Positions 58,207 through 64,000 of a DNA stretch of 64,000 bases are shown piece after piece. The DNA lies in the NCBI GenBank assembly GCA_036387475.1, contig DASVTR010000003.1, positions 248,001 to 312,000 of the forward strand. Reading direction: 5' to 3'. A program made the position numbers and the translations under genes. Source of the DNA: DASVTR01 sp036387475. GTDB taxonomy: Bacteria > Acidobacteriota > Blastocatellia > Pyrinomonadales > Pyrinomonadaceae. The stretch's first letter is position 1, and each line of letters begins with the position of its first letter. The notes beneath the pieces were generated by a model. The model was given only the letters and a program-made list of their open reading frames with translations. It ran no database searches and was not told the origin of the DNA.

Positions 58207-58234
58207 TTGACTGTCTGCCAGTAGTTTATAATAT
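58207..58234 (+). promoter_or_regulatory. Candidate internal promoter before dnaJ
   Basis: TTGACT (58207-58212) followed by TATAAT at 58227 (spacer 14) or TAATAT at 58229 (spacer 16). Just upstream GCCGTCAG and CTGACGGC form a hairpin. It may give dnaJ its own transcript. Confidence 0.4.
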
Positions 58235-58267
58235 TTTCATCAAGGGAAAGGTCCTTATCAAAGAGCA

Positions 58268-59386
58268 ATGAGCAAACGCGATTATTATGAAGTGCTGGGC
58301 GTCGCACGCACGGCGAACGAGTCGGAGATTAAGAGCGCATATCGTCGTCTCGCAGTGAAGTACCACCCGGACAAGAATCCGGGCGATTCGGAAGCCGAGG
58401 ATAAGTTTAAGGAAGCCGCAGAAGCTTATGCGATTCTCTCCGATGCGGAGCAGCGCCGTCGTTATGATAGCTTCGGGCATGCGGGCGTCTCCGGCAGCGG
58501 AGCGGGCGCAGGCTGGGGAGCGCCGGGCTTTGGCGGCATCGAAGATATTTTGGGCGACTTGTTCGGGTTCGGCGATGTCTTCGGCGGGGGCGGTCGTGGG
58601 GGGCGTCGCAGCGCTGCGCAAAGAGGCGCGGACTTGCGCTACGATCTGGAGATTACTTTAGAGGAAGCCGCCGCCGGAATGACCGCGCAGCTACGCATTC
58701 CGCGCCTTGAAACCTGCGAGAAATGTAAAGGCAACGGCGCGGCTGAGGGCACGCAGCCGGAAAACTGCCAGACGTGCAGCGGCACAGGACAGGTTCGCTA
58801 TCAACAGGGCTTCTTCTCAGTGGCGCGCACCTGCACGGCCTGTCGCGGCACTGGACGGATTATCAAGACGCCTTGCGACGGATGTCGCGGAGCGGGCCGC
58901 GTCGAAAAAGAGCGGACGATGGAGGTCAAGATTCCGGCGGGCGTCGAAACGGGGTCGCGCCTGCGGATTGCGAGCGAAGGCGAATCTGGAACTCAGGGCG
59001 GCGCGACCGGCGACCTCTACGTCGTCATACACGTTAAAGAGCACGAACAGTTTGAGCGGCAGGGCAGCAACCTTTACGCGTCTGTGCCAGTTACTTTCGC
59101 GCAGGCCGCGCTCGGCTCGGAAGTGACAGTGCAAACCCTGGACGGCCAGCAGCAGGTGAAAATCCCCGCAGGTACGCAGACGGGCACGGTCTTTCGTCTG
59201 AAAGGGCAGGGCGTGCCTGTGCTCGGAGGGCGCGGGCGCGGCGACCTCTTCGTCTCCGTCACGGTCGTCACTCCAACCACCCTCACGCGCGAGCAGCGAC
59301 GCCTGCTCGAACAACTAGCCGAAGTCGAAAGCAAAGACCTGGAAGACAAGGGCCTCATGGACAAGGTTCGAGACATCTTTGGGTAA
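58268..59386 (+). CDS. dnaJ: Chaperone DnaJ (Hsp40, type I)
   Basis: Co-chaperone that delivers substrates to DnaK and stimulates its ATPase. The 372 residues contain the J-domain with HPD (VKYHPDKNPGD, near residue 35) and a Gly/Phe-rich stretch (GFGGIEDILGDLFGFGD). Four CxxCxGxG zinc repeats follow (CEKCKGNG, CQTCSGTG, CTACRGTG, CDGCRGAG), then the C-terminal substrate domains (GDLYVVIHVKEHEQFERQG). All key residues are intact. It ends just before a CAGAATT-family palindrome. Confidence 0.96.
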   Translation: MSKRDYYEVLGVARTANESEIKSAYRRLAVKYHPDKNPGDSEAEDKFKEAAEAYAILSDAEQRRRYDSFGHAGVSGSGAGAGWGAPGFGGIEDILGDLFGFGDVFGGGGRGGRRSAAQRGADLRYDLEITLEEAAAGMTAQLRIPRLETCEKCKGNGAAEGTQPENCQTCSGTGQVRYQQGFFSVARTCTACRGTGRIIKTPCDGCRGAGRVEKERTMEVKIPAGVETGSRLRIASEGESGTQGGATGDLYVVIHVKEHEQFERQGSNLYASVPVTFAQAALGSEVTVQTLDGQQQVKIPAGTQTGTVFRLKGQGVPVLGGRGRGDLFVSVTVVTPTTLTREQRRLLEQLAEVESKDLEDKGLMDKVRDIFG

Positions 59387-59388
59387 AG

Positions 59389-59496
59389 CAGAATTCAGAA
59401 TTCAGAAGTCAGGAGTCAGCAGAACAGAAAGAATAAAATGAAAGCGGGTTGCAGCTTCTTATTCTGGCTTCTGGCTTCTGACTCCTGACTTCTGTT
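59389..59496. repeat. Heptad palindrome, CAGAATT family (reverse core)
   Basis: Left units CAGAATT, CAGAATT, CAGAAGT, CAGGAGT (59389-59416), 2 bases after the dnaJ stop. Core GAAAGCGGGTTGCAGC then TTCTTATTCTGG. Right units TTCTGGC, TTCTGGC, TTCTGAC, TCCTGAC, TTCTGTT (59462-59496). Confidence 0.87.
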
Positions 59497-59733
59497 TTTC
59501 CGGCGTTTCACAATCATACAAACCGCTCCTGCCAGACACCGTAAGGTTGCATTATTCATGTTCACCCGCTCGCGGTAATCATTTCGCAATAATCTAATTT
59601 TCTCCTGCTCTGACGGGCAATTGAAGCCCGCTGAGTGAGCGTCGGGGGCTTCGGCATGTTGGTTGCACAGACGGAAGCGAGACCAGGATGCGCGCATTTC
59701 TTTCGAGCGCGAGAACCGCAGGAGCAAATGATA

Positions 59734-60093
59734 ATGAAGAGAAGATACCTCGCAAGCTTGCTGGCAGCATTGCTGCTCGCATTGTGTGCTAACGCCGCGC
59801 TGGCCGCGAATGATTCCAAGAACGAAGATACGGATTTGCGTAAAGTTGATGCCAGAGTCGTAGAGGTGGCTGACGGGCACATTTCAATCATCGCCCGCTC
59901 TGGCGTCGAGCACGTCATAGCGATTGACAGCGCCAGCACGAAAGTGACGATTGAGGGACAGGCAGTTTCTCTCAAAGACGTACGCGAGGGAGACATTATT
60001 ACGGTCGAGTTGGACGAGCATAATCCCGTGATGTTTGCTAGGACGATTTCAATGAGTTCGGAACAGGCGCAGGTTGCGCGAGTTCGCCGGTAG
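59734..60093 (+). CDS. Small exported protein, unknown function
   Basis: A 119-residue protein. ATG 59734 is chosen because AGGAG lies 9 bases upstream; ATG 59728 is too close to it. It has a signal peptide (YLASLLAALLLALCANAALA). The mature part is a small beta domain: VDARVVEVADGHISIIARSG, VTIEGQAVSLKDVREGDIIT and VELDEHNP. This resembles the OB-like DUF5666-type domains of secreted proteins, but the match is loose. A terminator follows. Confidence 0.7.
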   Translation: MKRRYLASLLAALLLALCANAALAANDSKNEDTDLRKVDARVVEVADGHISIIARSGVEHVIAIDSASTKVTIEGQAVSLKDVREGDIITVELDEHNPVMFARTISMSSEQAQVARVRR

Positions 60094-60142
60094 GAGCTAG
60101 GCGCTCTTTATTGAGCGTCGCCTCGCAGCCCACTGGCAAAAT

Positions 60143-60183
60143 GAGCCGCTCTTGCTTAACAGCAGAGCGGCTCTTTTAATTTT
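60143..60183 (+). terminator. Intrinsic terminator
   Basis: GAGCCGCTCT (60143-60152) pairs perfectly with AGAGCGGCTC (60164-60173), followed by TTTTAATTTT. Confidence 0.85.
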
Positions 60184-60303
60184 ACGAGGCAGGCGCGCCT
60201 GATTCTCTGGCGCTTAGTTGTAAACCTCCGCTAGAATGAATGGACTTGAGAAACAAGCCTATCTTGAACTTTCATTGCTTGCGCCTGAGTTGAAGAAAAT
60301 AAA

Positions 60304-60873
60304 ATGAGAGCGCCATTACCTGAAAACGAAGCGGCACGGCTCGAAGCCTTGCATCAATATAAGATTCTCGACACCGAGCCTGACGAAACACTCAACGACC
60401 TGACGCGGCTGGCCGCCTACATCTGCGGGACGCCGATAGCGCTCATCAGTCTGATTGATCTCAACCGGCAGTGGTTCAAGGCGCGGCTGGGTTTGTCTGA
60501 GACAGAGACCGCGCGCGATGTTTCCTTCTGCGCTCACGCGATAACGCAGGACGGCTCGCTCGTCGTCCGCGATGCGCTTGACGACCAGCGCTTTAGGGAT
60601 AATCCGCTCGTTACCTCTGAGCCGCACATACGCTTCTACGCCGGGTCGCCCTTGATTACTCCCGAAGGCTTCAAACTCGGCACGCTCTGTGTGATTGACC
60701 GCGTGCCGCGCGATTTAAACCCGGAGCAGATAGCAGCGCTGAGGATGCTCGGCAACCAGGTGATGACGCAACTAGACCTGCGCCGCGAGATAGCTTTTTT
60801 GACTCGCGCTCTCGAAGGAAACAAACTGCGTGAGGCGAAACTGAGAGCAAGAATTGACGAGCCGCCAGCATAA
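60304..60873 (+). CDS. GAF domain protein
   Basis: A 189-residue single GAF domain sensor. Typical features are LPENEAARLEALHQYKILDT at the start, DLTRLAAYICGTPIALISLID, RQWFKARLGL, DVSFCAHAI, RFYAGSPLITPEGFKLGTLCVID and a C-terminal helix LDLRREIAFLTRAL. Such stand-alone GAF proteins, close to those at the front of cyanobacterial and acidobacterial kinases, bind small ligands. It has no attached output domain and no neighbouring kinase. GAAGAAA precedes ATG 60304. Confidence 0.86.
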   Translation: MRAPLPENEAARLEALHQYKILDTEPDETLNDLTRLAAYICGTPIALISLIDLNRQWFKARLGLSETETARDVSFCAHAITQDGSLVVRDALDDQRFRDNPLVTSEPHIRFYAGSPLITPEGFKLGTLCVIDRVPRDLNPEQIAALRMLGNQVMTQLDLRREIAFLTRALEGNKLREAKLRARIDEPPA

Positions 60874-60885
60874 AGAGAAAGTAAG

Positions 60886-60962
60886 TTTCGCGCAAAGACG
60901 CAAAGGCGCTAAGAAAGAGAGTTAAGCTTTCCTTAGCGCCTTTGCGTCTCTAGCGTGAGAAG
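60886..60962. repeat. Octad palindrome, GCAAAGGC family
   Basis: Left units GCAAAGAC, GCAAAGGC, GCTAAGAA; the right arm is CTTAGCGCCTTTGCGTCTC then AGCGTGAGA. It lies between the convergent GAF and tsaD genes, as a shared 3' hairpin. Confidence 0.82.
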
Positions 60963-60966
60963 CTTT

Positions 60967-62043
60967 TTATAACCTGTAACGCACGCGGCTGCGCCTGAGC
61001 GATTCGTCTTCGACTTCTATGTTCTGCAAGCGAAGCGAGACATCTGCGTTGAGGTCTAGCCCCGCGCGCTCGCCTGCTTGAAGCTTCGCGGTTCCGGCGG
61101 CGGCGATCATCGCTGCGTTGTCGGTCGAAAGGTGCGGCGAAGGAAAGTAGACCGGAACGCCCAGACGCGTCGCCGCTTCATTTGAAGCCGCACGCAACGC
61201 ACCGTTGCAGGCGACGCCGCCAGCGACAATCAGCGTGCGCGGGCGCGTGTCTGTCGCAAGGCGCTCCATCGTGCCGACAAGAGAGCGCACGACCACATCC
61301 TGAAAGCTCGCGGCCAAATCTTTGATGTCCTGCGTCGGTTGCTCATCTGCGGCGAGAGGCTGCAAGCCCGTCTCGCGAACATATTTCGAGACAGCCGTCT
61401 TTAGCCCACTGAAGCTGAAATCAGGCCGCCCGTCGCCCATGCGCGGAATGGCGAAGCGCACGGCCCGCGCGTTGCCCTCGCGGGCCAGTCGCTCGATGAT
61501 TGGCCCACCCGGATAGCCGAGTCCGAGCATCTTCGCCACCTTATCGAAAGCCTCGCCCGCAGCGTCGTCTCTTGTGCGGGCGACGACTTTGTAACGGCCC
61601 GGCTCAGGGACTAGAAAAAGGTTTGTATGCCCGCCGGAGACGACAAGCGCGAGCGCAGGATATTCGACGGGCGGATTCTCAAAGACGACGGAATAGATAT
61701 GGCCTTCGATGTGATTGACGCCGACGAGCGGCTTTCGCAGGGCAAACGCCATCGCCTTAGCGTAAGAGACGCCGACCAGCAGTGACCCGACCAGCCCCGG
61801 CCCGGCAGTGACGGCGATGCCGTCAAGCGACTGCTTCCCAACTTGCGCCCGCTCAAAAGCCTCTTCCACAACCGGCACAATCTTATCCAGATGTTCGCGC
61901 GAAGCGATTTCGGGCACGACCCCGCCGAATCTTTGATGAATCTCAATCTGCGACGCAATCACACTTGAGAGCATCAAGCGGCCATCGCGCACAATCGCCG
62001 CCGCCGTCTCATCACAGGAGCTTTCGATACCAAGTACAAGCAT
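60967..62043 (-). CDS. tsaD: tRNA N6-adenosine threonylcarbamoyltransferase
   Basis: Transfers threonylcarbamoyl to A37 of ANN-decoding tRNAs, with TsaB and TsaE. The 358 residues show the ASKHA fold: MLVLGIESSCDETAAAIV, the metal-binding HIEGH near residue 111, YPALALVVSGGHTNL, GEAFDKVAKMLGLGYPGGP, KTAVSKYV and IVAGGVACNGALR. tsaB and tsaE are not in the window. It is the last gene of a leftward group after the two rsmD paralogues. Confidence 0.96.
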   Translation of the reverse strand: MLVLGIESSCDETAAAIVRDGRLMLSSVIASQIEIHQRFGGVVPEIASREHLDKIVPVVEEAFERAQVGKQSLDGIAVTAGPGLVGSLLVGVSYAKAMAFALRKPLVGVNHIEGHIYSVVFENPPVEYPALALVVSGGHTNLFLVPEPGRYKVVARTRDDAAGEAFDKVAKMLGLGYPGGPIIERLAREGNARAVRFAIPRMGDGRPDFSFSGLKTAVSKYVRETGLQPLAADEQPTQDIKDLAASFQDVVVRSLVGTMERLATDTRPRTLIVAGGVACNGALRAASNEAATRLGVPVYFPSPHLSTDNAAMIAAAGTAKLQAGERAGLDLNADVSLRLQNIEVEDESLRRSRVRYRL

Positions 62044-62050
62044 AAATAGT

Positions 62051-62157
62051 TTTTCAGTTTTCGGTTTTTAGTTGCCAGCATCAATTCTCAGTTTCAACTA
62101 TAAGCATTTTCATCCAGCGTTACTAACTGCTTGCTGAAGACTGAAAACTCAAAACTG
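62051..62157. repeat. Heptad palindrome, CAGTTTT family
   Basis: Left units TTTTCAG, TTTTCGG, TTTTTAG, TTGCCAG (62051-62078); right units CTGAAGA, CTGAAAA, CTCAAAA (62134-62154). The core includes CCAGCGTTAC, also seen in the copy before dnaK. It lies between rsmD and tsaD. Confidence 0.8.
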
Positions 62158-62158
62158 T

Positions 62159-62725
62159 CTACTGTTGTTCGTAGAAACTCAAGCACGAATCGCCCTGCTT
62201 GAGAATACGCCAGCGGCGAATAGCGCCGACTTCATCCTTCATCTCATTCTTATGATGATGCTCGACGACGAGCACGCCCGTTTCCGCTGCGAGTATAGAG
62301 CCGGAGCCGAAGGCAGCGAGGACGGGCAGATAATCAATCGCGTAAGGCGGATCGAAAAAGGCTATGTCCCATCGCTTGTCGTCTTCGCGGGCGACGGCGC
62401 GGCGAAGAAACTCGCTGGCCTCCGCCAACACTACTTCCGTTTCATCTTCCGGCACGCCGCACAAATCAAGATTCGCCTCGATTAGCCCGCACATTTTCCG
62501 CGACTTATCAACAAAGGTCGCGTGCGCCGCCCCACGCGAGAGGGCTTCGATGCCGACCGCGCCTGAGCCTGCGCAGAGGTCTAGAAAACGCGTGCCTTCG
62601 ATGCGCGGCGCGAGCACGTTAAAGAGCGTCTCGCGCAGGCGGTCAGACGTGGGCCGTATCTGCATTGAAGGCGGACTCTTCAAAACACGCCCGCGATATT
62701 GTCCGGCGATGATTCTCACCTGCAC
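62159..62725 (-). CDS. rsmD: 16S rRNA (guanine966-N2)-methyltransferase RsmD
   Basis: Methylates G966 of 16S rRNA. It has 188 residues; GTG 62719, giving the usual MRIIAG start, is also possible. Motifs are RIIAGQYRGRVLKSPP, RPTSDRLRETLFNVL, RFLDLCAGSGAVGIEALSRG for SAM binding and the catalytic FFDPPYAIDYLP. This copy keeps the canonical N-terminal RNA-contact segment. A paralogue lies 77 bases upstream on the same strand; the two share a near-identical central block. Confidence 0.92.
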   Translation of the reverse strand: MQVRIIAGQYRGRVLKSPPSMQIRPTSDRLRETLFNVLAPRIEGTRFLDLCAGSGAVGIEALSRGAAHATFVDKSRKMCGLIEANLDLCGVPEDETEVVLAEASEFLRRAVAREDDKRWDIAFFDPPYAIDYLPVLAAFGSGSILAAETGVLVVEHHHKNEMKDEVGAIRRWRILKQGDSCLSFYEQQ

Positions 62726-62802
62726 ATGTTAGCACAAGGGAAGAGGCGTGTATGAAGCGCGACGCAAGCGAGAGGCATGATGGCAACAGATGATGGTGCG
62801 GG

Positions 62803-63357
62803 CTAACTCTTGCGTTCAAAAAAACTCAGACACGTATCGCCGATTTCAGCAGTGCCGACGTAATCGAGCAGGCCGCCGACTTCGGGCTGGCTGTCGCAGC
62901 GATGCTCTGCGACGAGCATACCGCGTGGATTGAGCAGATTGGAGGCAGCGAAGAGGTTGAGCACGGGCGCGTAATCTGTCGCGTAGGGCGGGTCGAAGTA
63001 GGCTATGTCCCATGCGCTGTCGCCGCTCTCGGCGGCTTGCCGCAGGAACTTGAAAGCCGAGTTGACGACAACCAGACTCTGTTCTCTGGTAACGCTGCAA
63101 GTGTCAAGATTCATCTGGATGAAAGCGCAGGCGAGCGTCGCGCGGTCAACGAAGGTGGCGTGCGCTGCGCCGCGCGACAGCGCCTCGATGCCGACCGCAC
63201 CTGAGCCTGCGCAGAGGTCAAGAAAACGCGCGCCTTCAATTCGCTCGGCCAGCAACACAAACAGTCTTTCGCGCACGCGCCGCGTCGTTGGCCGAACCTT
63301 CTGCGACGGCAGACTGCGAAGCCGTATTCCGCGAAATTGTCCTCCGGTGATTTGCAC
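62803..63357 (-). CDS. RsmD-family methyltransferase, second tandem copy
   Basis: A 184-residue paralogue of the neighbouring RsmD. The SAM block FLDLCAGSGAVGIEALSRG and the catalytic YFDPPYATDYAP are intact, and the ends match the same family (MQITGGQFRGIRLRSLPS; GDTCLSFFERK). Outside the central block it differs from the first copy: RPTTRRVRERLFVLLAERI replaces the usual SDR-ETLFN pattern, so its RNA target may differ. Start is GTG. It lies between recG (with a repeat in the gap) and rsmD. Confidence 0.85.
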   Translation of the reverse strand: MQITGGQFRGIRLRSLPSQKVRPTTRRVRERLFVLLAERIEGARFLDLCAGSGAVGIEALSRGAAHATFVDRATLACAFIQMNLDTCSVTREQSLVVVNSAFKFLRQAAESGDSAWDIAYFDPPYATDYAPVLNLFAASNLLNPRGMLVAEHRCDSQPEVGGLLDYVGTAEIGDTCLSFFERKS

Positions 63358-63367
63358 AATGATAAAG

Positions 63368-63488
63368 CGGAATCCAGAATCCAGAATTCAGGAGCCAGAA
63401 TAAATGAAAACCAGAATAAAGAAGAACAAAATAAAAGTGGTTGCAGCCTCTTATTCCGGCTTCTGAATTCTGATTCCTGAATTCTGTT
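63368..63488. repeat. Heptad palindrome, CAGAATT family (reverse core)
   Basis: Left units CGGAATC, CAGAATC, CAGAATT, CAGGAGC, CAGAATA (63368-63402). The core contains AAAAGTGGTTGCAGCCTC. Right units TTCCGGC, TTCTGAA, TTCTGAT, TCCTGAA, TTCTGTT (63454-63488) end on the first base of the recG stop codon. Confidence 0.87.
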
Positions 63489-64000
63489 TATCCAACCGCT
63501 GCTAATCCGAAACGCGCGTCGGCGCGGACTCGTTCGATGAGTAGAGATGTCTCGCGCGTTCGTGCACGCTCGGTCAGATAATAGTCTGCTTCGCGGCGCG
63601 CTTCTTCGAGAATCTGCACGTCGCGGACGAGGTTGCCGATGCGAAAGGTGGGCAGGCCGGATTGGCGCGTGCCCATCACTTCGCCAGGCCCGCGTATCTC
63701 CAAATCCTTTTCGGCGATGCGAAAGCCGTCGCTCGTTTCTTCCATGATGCCGAGGCGTTCACGCGCGACGCTCGTTTTCTTTTCCGAGGCGAGCAGGACG
63801 CAGAAGCTTTGCTCAGCGCCGCGCCCGACGCGCCCGCGCAGTTGATGAAGTTGTGAAAGGCCGAAGCGCTCGGCGTGCTCTATGACCATCAGGGACGCAT
63901 TTGGCACATCAACCCCGACTTCGACGACGGTCGTCGCCACTAGAATCTGTATCTCGCCCGCGACGAAGCGACGCATTACTTCTTCTTTCTCAGAGGGCTT
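63488..64000 (-). CDS. recG: ATP-dependent DNA helicase RecG, C-terminal part (cut by window end)
   Basis: Branch-migrating helicase for stalled forks and Holliday junctions. Only the last 170 codons are in the window; the gene continues past position 64000. Visible motifs are KPSEKEEVMRRFVAGEI, ILVATTVVEVGVDVPNAS (motif V), QLHQLRGRVGRG (motif VI), EKDLEIRGPGEVMGTRQSG and LPTFRIGNLVRD, all typical of RecG. The stop codon abuts a heptad palindrome. Confidence 0.94.
   Translation of the reverse strand, partial: KPSEKEEVMRRFVAGEIQILVATTVVEVGVDVPNASLMVIEHAERFGLSQLHQLRGRVGRGAEQSFCVLLASEKKTSVARERLGIMEETSDGFRIAEKDLEIRGPGEVMGTRQSGLPTFRIGNLVRDVQILEEARREADYYLTERARTRETSLLIERVRADARFGLAAVG

Overview
The window is a chromosomal segment of a moderately GC-rich Gram-negative bacterium. 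It carries housekeeping genes (recA, carB, prfA, rpmE, efp, tsaD, rsmD, recG), lipid A/Kdo genes (lpxK, waaA), a complex I locus, an F0 ATP synthase group and the hrcA-grpE-dnaK-dnaJ heat-shock operon. No phage, IS transposase or CRISPR array is visible. The mix of a zinc-ribbon Ser/Thr kinase, a sigma/anti-sigma-FecR pair, many exported hypotheticals and a bi-domain oxidoreductase fits Acidobacteriota, perhaps Blastocatellia-like. That assignment is inference; no rRNA is present.

Layout. 1-7.5 kb: recA with a candidate SOS box, an amidohydrolase, a small exported protein, a sugar/methyl-transfer group (methyltransferase, GT2, FkbM), tRNA-Phe and a stand-alone receiver-like protein. 7.8-16.3 kb: bi-domain oxidoreductase, DnaC-like ATPase, an exported protein, carB, a CoA-binding protein and mog. 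16.4-17.6 kb: nuoA-nuoB behind a strong sigma70-type promoter. 17.8-26.5 kb: ECF sigma, membrane anti-sigma/FecR and an exported protein, then a leftward block (exported proteins, phosphatase, prfA, Uma2, yqhQ, rpmE). 26.8-39.5 kb: nuoC, an unknown ORF, nuoD, an allA-like gene and nuoH-I-J-K-L-M-N. nuoE, F and G are absent. 39.5-44.9 kb: a small Cys/Arg-rich exported peptide, a GT21-like glycosyltransferase, a radical SAM protein and F0 genes (atpZ, atpI, atpB, atpE; the F1 genes are elsewhere). 45.2-53.5 kb: a LecA-like exported protein, a Ser/Thr kinase, lpxK-waaA-efp, dodecin and a zincin. 54.1-60.9 kb: hrcA-grpE-dnaK-dnaJ, an exported protein and a GAF protein. 60.9-64 kb (leftward): recG (cut by the window end), two tandem rsmD paralogues, tsaD.

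The most striking structure is not a gene. At least 23 intergenic spacers hold palindromic elements whose two arms are tandem arrays of degenerate 7-nt units (8-nt in one family), each arm complementary to the other. There are about nine unrelated unit families: CAGAATT, CAGTTTT, GTGATGA, AAAAGGC, GAACGAT, GATTTTA, GTGGTCA, AATCAGT and the octamer GCAAAGGC. Nearly every junction of the nuo operon carries one, often from a different family than its neighbour. Each usually begins at a stop codon and runs up to the next ATG, with no Shine-Dalgarno sequence left. The largest family (8 copies) also shares a central core and occurs in both orientations. They recall the short tandemly repeated repetitive (STRR) heptamers of filamentous cyanobacteria, but the paired-arm design looks like a distinct class of intercistronic hairpin element.
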